A stretch of 64,000 bases of DNA from NCBI RefSeq assembly GCF_013186535.1, contig NZ_JABMCZ010000001.1:1798001-1862000 (forward strand), in the 5' to 3' direction. A program made the position numbers and the translations under genes. Source of the stretch: Nocardia terpenica. Lineage in GTDB: Bacteria > Actinomycetota > Actinomycetes > Mycobacteriales > Mycobacteriaceae. Below, piece after piece: positions 1 through 8,306 of the stretch (position 1 is its first letter; the number at the start of each line of letters is the position of its first letter). The notes beneath the pieces are model-generated. The model was not told the DNA's origin. It saw nothing but the letters and a program-made list of their open reading frames with translations, and ran no database searches.

Positions 1-503
1 CCGGGCAGGCGCTGATCAATATCGGCTACGTGGTGAACCTGCTGCCGGTGACCGGCCTGCAGCTGCCGCTGGTGTCGGCGGGCGGGTCGTCGCTGGCCAT
101 CACGCTGCTGATGTTCGGCATCATCGCCAACGCGGCCCGGCACGAACCCGAGGCCGTCGCGGCGCTGCACGCGGGCCAGGACGGACGCCTGAGCCGGTTG
201 CTGCGGCTGCCCAAGCCGGAGGCGCACGCCCCGGCCCGCGCCCGCGGCGGATTACGCGCCGCGCCGTCGCGCCGGGAGTTGCCGCCGAGCGGTCGGCGGG
301 GTGGTGGCGACAGCGCACCGCGCCGCTCGATAGATTCGGATTCCGCACGGCGGGCCGCGAATACCGTGGAGCGCCGGGGCGCACGAGGATCCGACGACTA
401 CGGTCGCGGTGAGAGCCGCAGCACCAAGTCGTGGCGGACCACGCGGGCATGGGAGCCCAGCTATCCGATGACACATGCGAGAGAACGAGGTAAACCGAGG
501 TGA
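1..503 (+). CDS. ftsW: FtsW, C-terminal part (5' end outside window)
   Basis: This is the end of the SEDS-family septal peptidoglycan polymerase, an integral membrane protein of the divisome. The reading frame is open from base 3 and starts with GQALINIGYVVNLLPVTGLQ, the conserved last part of FtsW/RodA, followed by the LVSAGGSS signature and a final membrane segment. After it comes a cytoplasmic tail of about 120 residues rich in Arg, Ser and Pro, longer than in enterobacterial FtsW but usual in mycolic-acid actinobacteria. The stop overlaps the GTG start of murG, so the two are translationally coupled within the dcw operon. FtsW rather than RodA is inferred from the murG-murC-ftsQ-ftsZ order downstream. 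Confidence 0.93.
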   Translation, partial: GQALINIGYVVNLLPVTGLQLPLVSAGGSSLAITLLMFGIIANAARHEPEAVAALHAGQDGRLSRLLRLPKPEAHAPARARGGLRAAPSRRELPPSGRRGGGDSAPRRSIDSDSARRAANTVERRGARGSDDYGRGESRSTKSWRTTRAWEPSYPMTHARERGKPR

Positions 504-1669
504 CAACCGGCGGGAGCGTCAGGCCCGGGGCCGCGCTGGAACGGGCTGAGGGACGGACGCTTTCGGTCCTCGTCGCGGGCGGCGGGACCGCCGGCCACAT
601 CGAACCCGCCATGGCGGTCGCCGACGCGCTACGCCGACTGGACCCCTCGATCCGGATCACCGCGCTGGGCACCCAGCGGGGCCTGGAGACCACGCTGGTG
701 CCCGATCGCGGCTACCCGCTGGAGCTGATCCCGCCGGTCCCGTTGCCGCGCAAGCCGACCGCCGACCTGCTGCGGCTGCCCGGCCGGGTCTGGGCCGCGG
801 TCTCCCGCACCCGCGCGGTGATCGAGGCGGTCGAGGCCGATGTGATCGTGGGCTTCGGCGGTTACGTGGCGCTGCCCGCGTATCTGGCGGCGGGCGGCCC
901 GCGGCGTCGGCGGGTGCCGGTGGTGGTGCACGAGGCGAATGTGAAGGCGGGCATCGCGAACAAGGTCGGCGCGCGCCGCGCCGCGCGGGTGCTGGCGGCG
1001 GTGCCGGGCTCCGGTGTGCACGCCGCCGGGCACGCCGAGGCCGAGATCGTCGGCATCCCGGTCCGCGAGTCCATCTCCACCCTGGACCGGGCGGGGCTGC
1101 GGGCGCAGGCCCGTGCGCACTTCGGGCTGCCCGCGCAGGGCCCGGTGCTGCTGGTGTTCGGCGGGTCGCAGGGCGCGCGTCGGCTCAACGAGGCGGTATC
1201 GGCCGCCGCGGCGCAGCTGACGGCGGCCGGGATCTCGGTGCTGCACGCGCACGGGCCCAAGAACACCCTCGACATCACCGGCGTCGACCCCAACGGCGAC
1301 GCGAAATACGTTGCCGTGCCGTATCTGTCGCGCATGGATCTGGCCTACGCGGCCGCCGACGCGGCGGTGTGCCGGTCCGGCGCCATGACCGTGGCCGAGG
1401 TGTCGGCGGTCGGCCTGCCCGCGTTCTATGTGCCGCTGCCGCACGGCAACGGCGAGCAGGAGCTCAACGCCCGCCCGATCGTCGCCCGCGGCGGTGGCAG
1501 AATCGTGCCCGACGCGGAGCTCACGGGAAAATATGTGATCGATGAGGTGATCGCGCTGCTCACCGATCCGGCGCGGCTGTCGGCCATGGCGTCGGCGGCC
1601 GCCGGGGCCGGGCATCGCGATGCCGCCGACGCGGTGGCGCGGATCGTGGTGGAGGTGGCCGGCCGGTGA
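500..1669 (+). CDS. murG: UDP-GlcNAc:lipid I N-acetylglucosaminyltransferase MurG
   Basis: MurG adds GlcNAc from UDP-GlcNAc to lipid I, making lipid II at the inner face of the membrane. The 389-residue protein is near the family norm of about 360-410. It shows the N-terminal GGGTAGH loop at residues 27-33, the FGGYVALP segment near 116, and the FGGSQGA loop of the second Rossmann domain near 219. The GTG start overlaps the ftsW stop (GTGA) and its own stop overlaps the murC start, so start choice is constrained by coupling. About 18 residues precede the first beta strand, typical for actinobacterial MurG. Confidence 0.97.
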   Translation: MTTGGSVRPGAALERAEGRTLSVLVAGGGTAGHIEPAMAVADALRRLDPSIRITALGTQRGLETTLVPDRGYPLELIPPVPLPRKPTADLLRLPGRVWAAVSRTRAVIEAVEADVIVGFGGYVALPAYLAAGGPRRRRVPVVVHEANVKAGIANKVGARRAARVLAAVPGSGVHAAGHAEAEIVGIPVRESISTLDRAGLRAQARAHFGLPAQGPVLLVFGGSQGARRLNEAVSAAAAQLTAAGISVLHAHGPKNTLDITGVDPNGDAKYVAVPYLSRMDLAYAAADAAVCRSGAMTVAEVSAVGLPAFYVPLPHGNGEQELNARPIVARGGGRIVPDAELTGKYVIDEVIALLTDPARLSAMASAAAGAGHRDAADAVARIVVEVAGR

Positions 1670-3180
1670 CCGAGAACAAGGAAACGGCGGAGGTCGCACC
1701 CGCCGATCTGCCCCCGCTGCTGCAGCGGGTGCACATGGTCGGCATCGGCGGGGCCGGGATGTCCGGTATCGCGCGCATCCTGCTCTCGCGCGGCGGCGCG
1801 GTGTCCGGTTCGGACGCCAAGGAGAGCCGCAGCGTGCGGGCGCTGCGGGCGCGCGGCGCGCAGGTGCGGATCGGGCACGACGCGGGCGCTCTGGACCTGC
1901 TGCCCGGCGGCCCGACCGCGGTGGTCACCACCTACGCCGCCATCCCGAAGACCAATCCCGAACTGGTGGAGGCGAAGCGGCGCGGTGTGCCGGTGCTGCT
2001 GCGCCCGGCCGTGCTCGCCGAGCTCATGCACGGCCACCGCACGCTGCTGGTGTCGGGCACGCACGGCAAGACCTCCACCACCTCGATGCTGGTGGTGTCG
2101 CTGCAGCACTGCGGATTCGACCCGTCGTTCGCGGTCGGCGGCGAGCTCAACGAGGCGGGCACCAACGCCCACCACGGCACCGGCGGCTTCTTCGTCGCCG
2201 AGGCCGACGAGTCGGACGGCTCACTGCTGCAATACGATCCGGACGTCGCGGTGGTCACCAACATCGAATCCGATCACCTGGACTTCTTCGGCACCGACGA
2301 GGCGTACGTGCAGGTGTTCGACGATTTCGTGGCGCGGCTGACCCCCGGCGGCCTGCTGGTGGTGTGCCTGGACGACCCCGGATCGCACGCGCTGGCGCGG
2401 CGGGTGGCCGCCCGGATCGCCGCGGGCGAGCTCGACATCCGGGTATCGGGTTACGGCTGCGGCGATCTCGCCGACGCGCCGGTGCCGGTCGGGGTGCGGC
2501 TGCTGGCGTGGGAGCCGCGCGATGTCGGTGGCGTGGCGACGTTCCGGCTCGCCGACGAGCCCGCCCCGCGCACGCTGCGGCTGGCCGTGCCCGGCCAGCA
2601 CATGGCCCTCAATGCGCTGGGCGCGCTGCTGGCCGCCCGCGCCGCCGGGGCCGACACCAACGAAATCCTGCAGGGCCTGGAGGGTTTCGGCGGGGTGCAC
2701 CGGCGCTTCCAGTTCGTCGGCCGGGAGAACGGCGTGCGGGTCTTCGACGACTACGCCCACCACCCGACCGAGGTGCGCGCGGTGCTCGGCGCGGCGGCGC
2801 AGCTGGTCCGGCAGGAGGCCGCCGACGGCGCGCGCTCGCGACAGGGCCGGGTGATCGTCGTGTTCCAGCCCCACTTGTACAGCCGCACAGCCACTTTCGC
2901 CGCCGACTTCGGCGCGGCGCTGGACCTGGCCGACGAGGTGGTGGTGCTCGACGTGTACGGCGCGCGGGAGAAGCCGCTGCCGGGCGTGAACGGCGCGCTG
3001 GTGGCGCAGTCGGTCACCCGGCCCGTGCACTACCAGCCGGACATGTCGCGGGTGGGTCGCCAGGTGGCCGGGCTGGCCCGGCCCGGCGACGTCGTGATCA
3101 CCATGGGCGCGGGCGATGTCACCATGCTCGGCGGCCAGATTCTCGACGGACTGCGGGTGCGGCCACCGGCGGGACGGTGA
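1666..3180 (+). CDS. murC: UDP-N-acetylmuramate--L-alanine ligase MurC
   Basis: MurC is the ATP-dependent ligase that attaches L-alanine to UDP-MurNAc, the first step of stem peptide synthesis in the cytoplasm. The 504-residue protein has the three Mur-ligase domains: a Rossmann-like UDP-binding domain (VGIGGAGMSGIA near residue 25), the central ATPase with P-loop GTHGKT at 131-136, and a C-terminal domain with the DDYAHHPTE signature near residue 362. The GTG start overlaps the murG stop. Only 7 bases separate it from ftsQ, consistent with one dcw transcript. Confidence 0.97.
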   Translation: MTENKETAEVAPADLPPLLQRVHMVGIGGAGMSGIARILLSRGGAVSGSDAKESRSVRALRARGAQVRIGHDAGALDLLPGGPTAVVTTYAAIPKTNPELVEAKRRGVPVLLRPAVLAELMHGHRTLLVSGTHGKTSTTSMLVVSLQHCGFDPSFAVGGELNEAGTNAHHGTGGFFVAEADESDGSLLQYDPDVAVVTNIESDHLDFFGTDEAYVQVFDDFVARLTPGGLLVVCLDDPGSHALARRVAARIAAGELDIRVSGYGCGDLADAPVPVGVRLLAWEPRDVGGVATFRLADEPAPRTLRLAVPGQHMALNALGALLAARAAGADTNEILQGLEGFGGVHRRFQFVGRENGVRVFDDYAHHPTEVRAVLGAAAQLVRQEAADGARSRQGRVIVVFQPHLYSRTATFAADFGAALDLADEVVVLDVYGAREKPLPGVNGALVAQSVTRPVHYQPDMSRVGRQVAGLARPGDVVITMGAGDVTMLGGQILDGLRVRPPAGR

Positions 3181-3187
3181 GCCCGCG

Positions 3188-3940
3188 ATGACCGGCACGC
3201 GCGGCACTCGCACCCGGCGCACCCGCCCGGCCGCCGAGGCGCGGACCCGCCGGGTGCGCCGCCTCGGGGTGCGGTGGGTGCCGCCGCGCCGATGGCTGCT
3301 GTGGGGCGGCGCAGGGGTCGTCGCGCTGATCGTGCTCGCCGCCGTCGCCTGGTTCACCCCGGTGCTGTCGGTTCGCACGGTGCGCGTCGAGGGCCTGGGC
3401 GCGGTGCCCGAGCAGCAGGTGCGCCGGGTACTGGAGATCCCCGAGGGCGAATCCATCCTGCGCATCGACACCGACGCCATCGCGCGCCGGGTCGCGGCGC
3501 TGCCCAAGGTGCGCTCGGCCCGGGTGCAGCGGGTGTTCCCGTCCACCGTGCGGGTCACCGTGGACGAGCGCACCGCGGCCCTGTTCTTCGACAGCCCGGA
3601 GGGGCCGCACCTGCTCGACGCCGAGGGCGTGGAGTTCGCCATCGAGCCGCCGCCGCCCGGCACCCCGAAGCTCACCACCGATCATCCCGGCGGTAGCGAC
3701 CCGGTCACTCGGGCCGCCGTGGCGGTGCTCGCGGCGGCGCCGCCCGCGCTGCGTGCCCAGGTGGGAGAGGTTGTGGCCCGGTCGGTTTCGGACATCGGGC
3801 TGAATCTGCGGGACGGGCGCACCGTGCTGTGGGGCGGTCCGGCCGACTCCGAACGCAAGGCGGCGGTGGTGCTGCCCGTACTCAGCCGTCCCGGAACGGT
3901 ATTCGACATTTCGAGTCCTGAACTGGTGACGGTAAAGTAG
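3188..3940 (+). CDS. ftsQ: Cell division protein FtsQ
   Basis: FtsQ is the bitopic divisome protein that links early and late division proteins through its extracytoplasmic domain. The ATG at 3188 gives 250 residues: an Arg-rich cytoplasmic segment of about 35 residues, one membrane helix (WLLWGGAGVVALIVLAAVAW) near 37-56, and then a POTRA domain (VRTVRVEGLGAVPEQQVRRV) leading to the FtsQ/DivIB beta domain. Position between murC and ftsZ fixes the identity. An earlier in-frame ATG at 3116 lies inside murC and would add residues without family support. Confidence 0.95.
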   Translation: MTGTRGTRTRRTRPAAEARTRRVRRLGVRWVPPRRWLLWGGAGVVALIVLAAVAWFTPVLSVRTVRVEGLGAVPEQQVRRVLEIPEGESILRIDTDAIARRVAALPKVRSARVQRVFPSTVRVTVDERTAALFFDSPEGPHLLDAEGVEFAIEPPPPGTPKLTTDHPGGSDPVTRAAVAVLAAAPPALRAQVGEVVARSVSDIGLNLRDGRTVLWGGPADSERKAAVVLPVLSRPGTVFDISSPELVTVK

Positions 3941-4299
3941 GGGATACCGTTGTGCCTACGCGGTTTTCGGTGAGTGCCCCGAGCACGATCCGAAACCTCT
4001 CGGCCGCAGGGAACGATTCCCGGTATCGGGGGCAACCGTTCGCGATACGATGCGGGGCGGGCTCGGACGAGACGGATCACACAAGATTCTGACGCTCGTT
4101 TCGGCGCGCCTGCGCGCGTATTGAGGCGGGTGCGAATAGCGTTCCGCAACAGTCGGATACTTGACATAACGCTGACCCTATGGTTGAGGTTGAGGGTTTG
4201 CCCGGACGAAAGCCCGGCCCGGCCCGCACCGAATACCGGACGGCGTCCTGCCGAGAATCCGCAAACGACAGGCTTTGGATCGAAGGAAGGCGAGAGCCC
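3941..4299 (+). promoter_or_regulatory. ftsQ-ftsZ intergenic region with candidate ftsZ promoter
   Basis: This gap of about 360 bases holds no credible gene. It is the longest non-coding stretch in the division cluster, and a dedicated ftsZ promoter is expected here in actinobacteria. TTGACA at 4161-4166 is a perfect -35 hexamer. TATGGT at 4179-4184 fits TAnnnT but gives a short 12-base spacer, so the exact -10 is uncertain. GAAGGAAGG at 4282-4290 is the ftsZ Shine-Dalgarno region. No strong terminator hairpin was noticed after ftsQ. Confidence 0.5.
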
Positions 4300-5538
4300 A
4301 TGACGCCCCCGCACAACTACCTTGCAGTGATCAAGGTCGTCGGTATCGGCGGCGGCGGCGTGAACGCCGTCAACCGGATGATCGAACAGGGACTCAAGGG
4401 AGTCGAGTTCATCGCGGTCAATACCGACGCGCAGGCGCTGCTGATGAGTGATGCGGACGTCAAGCTCGACGTCGGTCGTGAACTCACCCGTGGCCTGGGC
4501 GCCGGCGCCGATCCCGAGGTCGGCCGCCGCGCCGCCGAAGACCACAAGGACGAGATCGAGGAGGTGCTCAAGGGCGCCGACATGGTCTTCGTCACCGCGG
4601 GCGAGGGCGGTGGCACCGGCACCGGTGGCGCCCCGGTCGTGGCCGGTATCGCCCGCAAGCTCGGCGCGCTGACCATCGGCGTGGTGACGAGGCCGTTCTC
4701 GTTCGAGGGCAAGCGCCGCAGCAACCAGGCCGAGGCCGGGATCCAGGCGCTGCGCGAGTCCTGCGACACCCTGATCGTGATTCCCAACGACCGGCTGCTG
4801 CAGCTCGGCGACGCCGCCGTGAGCCTGATGGACGCCTTCCGCTCCGCGGACGAGGTGCTGCTCAACGGTGTTCAGGGCATTACCGACCTGATCACCACGC
4901 CCGGCCTGATCAACGTCGACTTCGCCGACGTCAAGAGCGTCATGTCCGGCGCGGGCTCGGCGCTGATGGGCATCGGCTCCTCCCGCGGCGAGGGCCGCTC
5001 GGTCAAGGCCGCCGAGGCGGCGATCAACTCGCCACTACTGGAAGCGTCCATGGACGGCGCCCACGGTGTGCTGCTATCCATCGCGGGCGGCTCGGATCTG
5101 GGACTGTTCGAGATCAACGAGGCCGCGTCGCTGGTGCAGGAGGCCGCGCACATCGAGGCGAACATCATCTTCGGCACGGTGATCGACGACTCGCTCGGCG
5201 ACGAGGTGCGCGTCACGGTGATCGCGGCCGGTTTCGACGGCGGCACCCCGGCCCGGCGCATCGACACCACGGGCCGCGCCACCATCGGCACCGCGCGCGC
5301 CGGGGAGGTCGGCCAGGGCCAGGCCCGTTCCGGCACCGGCGATTTCGGTGGTTCCCGCGCCGCCCCGGACCCGGCCCCGGCGCCGTCCGCCCCGGTCTCG
5401 CGCGGCCCGGCCCCGTCCTACGAGCCCACCCGCCCGGCCTCCGAGCCCACCGTCAGCCAGAACAACCGCACCCACATCCAGCCCCCCGACGAGGACACCG
5501 ACGACGACGTCGACGTCCCCTCGTTCATGCGGCGCTGA
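4300..5538 (+). CDS. ftsZ: Cell division GTPase FtsZ
   Basis: FtsZ is the tubulin homologue that polymerises into the Z-ring. The ATG at 4300 follows a GGAAGG-type ribosome site and gives 412 residues. The nucleotide-binding loop GIGGGGVNAVNRM lies at about 15-27 and the tubulin signature GGGTGTGG at 103-110. The T7-loop region (NVDFADVKSVMSG) contributes to GTP hydrolysis. After residue about 315 comes a Gly/Pro/Ala-rich linker, then the conserved C-terminal peptide DDDVDVPSFMRR. This DVDVP-SFMR ending is the actinobacterial form that contacts FtsW and SepF. Confidence 0.98.
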   Translation: MTPPHNYLAVIKVVGIGGGGVNAVNRMIEQGLKGVEFIAVNTDAQALLMSDADVKLDVGRELTRGLGAGADPEVGRRAAEDHKDEIEEVLKGADMVFVTAGEGGGTGTGGAPVVAGIARKLGALTIGVVTRPFSFEGKRRSNQAEAGIQALRESCDTLIVIPNDRLLQLGDAAVSLMDAFRSADEVLLNGVQGITDLITTPGLINVDFADVKSVMSGAGSALMGIGSSRGEGRSVKAAEAAINSPLLEASMDGAHGVLLSIAGGSDLGLFEINEAASLVQEAAHIEANIIFGTVIDDSLGDEVRVTVIAAGFDGGTPARRIDTTGRATIGTARAGEVGQGQARSGTGDFGGSRAAPDPAPAPSAPVSRGPAPSYEPTRPASEPTVSQNNRTHIQPPDEDTDDDVDVPSFMRR

Positions 5539-5550
5539 GTTTCACCCCGG

Positions 5551-5581
5551 CGTGGACACGCCCGTTCCCGGCGTGTCCACG
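5551..5581 (+). terminator. Inverted repeat after ftsZ
   Basis: CGTGGACACG (5551-5560) and CGTGTCCACG (5572-5581) form a perfect 10-bp stem around an 11-base loop, 12 bases after the ftsZ stop. It lacks a U-tract, as is common for actinobacterial terminators. It may also be part of the composite palindromic repeat that follows, because its loop contains the CCCGG half-unit. Confidence 0.5.
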
Positions 5582-5586
5582 CCCAT

Positions 5587-5613
5587 GATCCCGGCGCGCT
5601 TTTGGCCGGGATC
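5587..5613 (+). repeat. 27-bp palindromic element, copy 1 (plus orientation)
   Basis: Arms GATCCCGGC and GCCGGGATC enclose the loop GCGCTTTTG. This is the first of ten complete copies in the window. It faces copy 2 across 9 bases, making a convergent pair between ftsZ and pgeF. Confidence 0.9.
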
Positions 5614-5622
5614 CGCTGGTGA

Positions 5623-5649
5623 GATCCCGGCCAAAAGCATGCCGGGATC
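5623..5649 (-). repeat. 27-bp palindromic element, copy 2 (minus orientation)
   Basis: Reverse-oriented copy with perfect 9-bp arms GATCCCGGC and GCCGGGATC; the loop read on the minus strand is ATGCTTTTG. It ends 15 bases before the pgeF GTG start and so lies in the pgeF leader or promoter region. Confidence 0.9.
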
Positions 5650-5664
5650 ATAGGGACAGGTCAC

Positions 5665-6420
5665 GTGGCTATTAACCTCGTGAGTATGACAGCGACCGTA
5701 GTTCGGACCAGACGTGTGACGACGACACGGGCGGGCGGGTTCTCCCGCGCCCCCTACGACTCGTTCAACCTGGGCGATCACGTCGGTGACGACCCGGAGG
5801 CGGTGCGGCGCAACAGAATACGGCTGGCCGAGGGGATCGGCCTGGCGCCGGAGCGGCTGGTCTGGATGGAGCAGGTGCACGGCCGCGCCGTCGAGATCGT
5901 GGACGGGCCGCGCGCGGAACCGGTTCCGGTGACCGACGCGCTGGTCACCACCGTGCCGGGCCTGGCGCTGGTGGTGCTGACCGCCGACTGCGTGCCGATC
6001 CTGCTGTCCGACGACGAGGCCGGGGTGATCGCGGCCGTGCACGCCGGGCGGGTGGGCGCGCGCATCGGCATCGTGCCGCGCGTGCTGGAGGCCATGCTGT
6101 CGCTGGGCGCGCGACCCGAGCGCATCGGGGCCTTCCTCGGCCCGGCCGCGAGCGGCCGCCGGTACGAGGTGCCCGCCGCCATGCGCGCCGATGTGGAGGC
6201 CCACCTGCCCGGCAGCGCCACCACCACCGCCGCGGGCACCCCGGGCCTGGACCTGCGCGCCGGTATCCGCCGGCAGCTGGAGGCGGCGGGCGTCGGCGCG
6301 GTCGCCGTCGACCCACGCTGCACGATCGAGGACGCGACGCTGTTCAGCCACCGCCGCGGCGCGCCCACCGGCCGCCTCGCCGGTGTCATCTGGATGGAAT
6401 CCGAGTCGGCCGCACAGTGA
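5665..6420 (+). CDS. pgeF: Purine nucleoside phosphorylase-like laccase-domain protein (PgeF/YfiH)
   Basis: Member of the multicopper polyphenol oxidase/DUF152 family. Characterised members act as purine nucleoside phosphorylases, and E. coli YfiH (PgeF) edits L-Ser-containing muropeptide precursors. The 251-residue frame shows the hallmark NLGDHVGDD segment, a DALVTTVPGLALVVLTADCV block with the conserved TADC cysteine, and the AAVHAGRVG histidine. Its place after ftsZ is conserved in actinobacteria. The GTG at 5665 has an AGGGACAGG ribosome site. An ATG at 5686 lies 7 bases after TAACCT and could be a leaderless start that removes 7 residues. Confidence 0.9.
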   Translation: MAINLVSMTATVVRTRRVTTTRAGGFSRAPYDSFNLGDHVGDDPEAVRRNRIRLAEGIGLAPERLVWMEQVHGRAVEIVDGPRAEPVPVTDALVTTVPGLALVVLTADCVPILLSDDEAGVIAAVHAGRVGARIGIVPRVLEAMLSLGARPERIGAFLGPAASGRRYEVPAAMRADVEAHLPGSATTTAAGTPGLDLRAGIRRQLEAAGVGAVAVDPRCTIEDATLFSHRRGAPTGRLAGVIWMESESAAQ

Positions 6421-6448
6421 TTCGTTTCGCAATGCAGGGAGATCGTTC

Positions 6449-7198
6449 ATGACCGCCGAATCCGGCACCGCCGCCGCGCAGTCCACCCGCGCGGCCGACC
6501 TGTCCCGCGCCCTGGCCGACCTGTCGGCGCGCATCGACGCCGCCTGCCGCGCCGCGGGCCGCGATCCGGGCGGGGTCCGATTGCTTCCGGTCACGAAGTT
6601 CTTTCCGGCTTCGGACATCGAAATCCTCTACCGGCTGGGTCGGCGCGACTTCGGCGAATCGCGCGAGCAGGAGGCCGCGGCGAAGGTGGCCTCTTTGGGA
6701 CACCTGTCCCAAATACGCTGGCACATGATCGGGCGGCTGCAGCGCAACAAGGCCAAATCGGTCGCGCGCTGGGCGCATACCGTCTACTCGGTCGACAGCG
6801 ACCGCTTGGCAACCACCCTCGACGCCGCCGCCGGGCTGGCCCTGCAGGCCGGGCAGCGGGAGGCTCCGCTACGGGTGTTGCTCCAGGTCAGCCTGGACAG
6901 CGACCCGAGCCGCGGCGGTGTCGCGCCCGCCGATCTGCCCGCCCTCGCCGATCTGGTGGCGCGCGCGGAGAACCTGCAGCTGGCGGGCCTGATGGCGATC
7001 CCGCCGCTGGACCGCGACCCCGAGCCCGAGTTCGCGCGACTGGCCGATCTGCACGCCGACCTGCTCACCCGACACGCCGAGGCGACCGAGCTGTCGGCCG
7101 GCATGTCGGGAGATCTGGAGGCCGCGATCCGACACGGTTCCACCTGCGTGCGTGTCGGTACCGCCTTGATGGGCGCTCGACCGATAACCTCGGGATAG
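6449..7198 (+). CDS. PLP homeostasis protein, YggS/PLPBP family
   Basis: A single-domain PLP-binding TIM-barrel protein without known catalysis, needed for vitamin B6 and amino-acid homeostasis. The 249-residue protein carries the lysine that binds PLP in LLPVTKFFP (Lys50), the FGESREQE segment and the C-terminal TCVRVGTALMGARP phosphate-binding motif. The ATG is preceded by AGGGAG. Its position between pgeF and sepF is the standard division-cluster arrangement, hence its older description as a cell-division-associated protein. Confidence 0.95.
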   Translation: MTAESGTAAAQSTRAADLSRALADLSARIDAACRAAGRDPGGVRLLPVTKFFPASDIEILYRLGRRDFGESREQEAAAKVASLGHLSQIRWHMIGRLQRNKAKSVARWAHTVYSVDSDRLATTLDAAAGLALQAGQREAPLRVLLQVSLDSDPSRGGVAPADLPALADLVARAENLQLAGLMAIPPLDRDPEPEFARLADLHADLLTRHAEATELSAGMSGDLEAAIRHGSTCVRVGTALMGARPITSG

Positions 7199-7306
7199 CA
7201 AACAAACCTCATCAGTCACATTCGAAACATATGCTTGTGGCGGACGAGGACTGAGCAGGACTTCAACACCCCAGGCCAGCCGGGTGCCGTAGGAAGGTCG
7301 ACCAGG

Positions 7307-7390
7307 ATGAGCGAGCGCAGCGAGCGGAAAAAAGGCGCAGCCACGAGCGTGCTCGTGCTGGAGCCGAGCGCCAGCGAGGTGGAGGCATGA
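7307..7390 (+). repeat. MIRU-like interspersed repeat with 27-codon mini-ORF overlapping sepF start
   Basis: The segment starts with ATGAGCGAGCGCAGCGAGCG and encodes a 27-residue peptide (MSERSERKKGAATSV...) whose stop TGA overlaps the sepF ATG as ATGA. GGAAGG lies about 10 bases upstream of its start. Mycobacterial interspersed repetitive units have this same design: short elements within operons whose mini-ORF joins the next gene through overlapping stop and start codons. The assignment rests on this architecture and on the GAGCGAGCGCAGCGAGCG motif, which I recall as recurring in related genomes. No second copy was seen in the window. Confidence 0.55.
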
Positions 7391-8181
7391 GCACGCTGCA
7401 TAGGTTCAAGGCGTACTTCGGCATGGTTCCGCTCGAGGACTACGAGGACGACTACGTCGACGACCGCGGTGCGCGGGGTGCCGAGGAACGTGGTCCGCGT
7501 CGCCCGCGCGACTATGCCGAACCCCGCTACGACGCTCCCGGTCGCGCCCGCTTCGCCGACGACCGGTACGCCGACGAGCCCGGCTACCCCGAGCCCGCGT
7601 ACAAGGCCCCCTACCAGCCCGGTTACACCGTTGCCCGGCGCGACGACTACGCCGACGAGCCCTATGGCGAGGACCGTTACGAGGCGTCGCGCCGCCCCAC
7701 CCGCATCGAGTCCGCGCCCTCGCGCGGCCGGTCGGGCGCGGACGCCCCGTTCGGCGGCGCCCCCATGGTGCGCGGCACCACCCACGGCGCGCTGGCGGTC
7801 GACCCCGAGGTCGAGCGGAGGATGGAAGAGCGACGGATGGAGGAGCGGGCCCGTTTCGAGCCGGCGCCGCGCCGCACGCCGGTCTTCGAGGACGGAGGCC
7901 CCTTGTCCAAGATCACCACGCTGCGCCCGCGCACCTACGCCGAGGCCGCCATCATCGGTGAGCGGTTCCGCGACGGCACGCCGGTGATCATGGACCTGGT
8001 CGAGATGAGCAACGCCGACGCCCGCCGCCTCGTCGACTTCGCCGCGGGACTCGCGTTCGCACTGCGTGGTTCGTTCGACAAGGTCGCGACCAAGGTGTTC
8101 CTGCTCTCACCGGCCGACGTCGACGTATCGGCCGAGGAGCGCCGCCGCATCGCCGAAACCGGCTTCTACAACCAGAAATAA
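7387..8181 (+). CDS. sepF: Cell division protein SepF
   Basis: SepF binds the FtsZ C-terminal peptide and anchors the Z-ring to the membrane. The 264-residue product starts MSTLHRFKAYFGMVPLEDYE, the amphipathic membrane-binding helix. It continues with a long charged, Tyr/Asp/Arg-rich linker and ends in the compact SepF domain from about residue 175 (KITTLRPRTYAEAAIIGERF, then the DARRLVDFAAGLAFALRG helix). The linker makes it longer than Bacillus SepF (about 150), as in other Mycobacteriales. The start overlaps the stop of an upstream mini-ORF, so translation may be coupled. Confidence 0.95.
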   Translation: MSTLHRFKAYFGMVPLEDYEDDYVDDRGARGAEERGPRRPRDYAEPRYDAPGRARFADDRYADEPGYPEPAYKAPYQPGYTVARRDDYADEPYGEDRYEASRRPTRIESAPSRGRSGADAPFGGAPMVRGTTHGALAVDPEVERRMEERRMEERARFEPAPRRTPVFEDGGPLSKITTLRPRTYAEAAIIGERFRDGTPVIMDLVEMSNADARRLVDFAAGLAFALRGSFDKVATKVFLLSPADVDVSAEERRRIAETGFYNQK

Positions 8182-8306
8182 CGCATGCCCGGGGGTGTTG
8201 CGGTGTGCTGGTCGACCGGGTAGACACGCCGCCGTCGGGGGGAGTCACGCCGGACCGGACGGCGCGGGGAGTTTGCAGGACACCGATTCTGAGGCAAAGT
8301 GGTCAG

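Noticed and set aside
7225..7245. Possible LexA/SOS box (TTCGAAACATATGCTTG) before sepF
   Set aside because: It deviates from the actinobacterial TCGAAC-N4-GTTCGA consensus in the right half-site and lies far from the next start.
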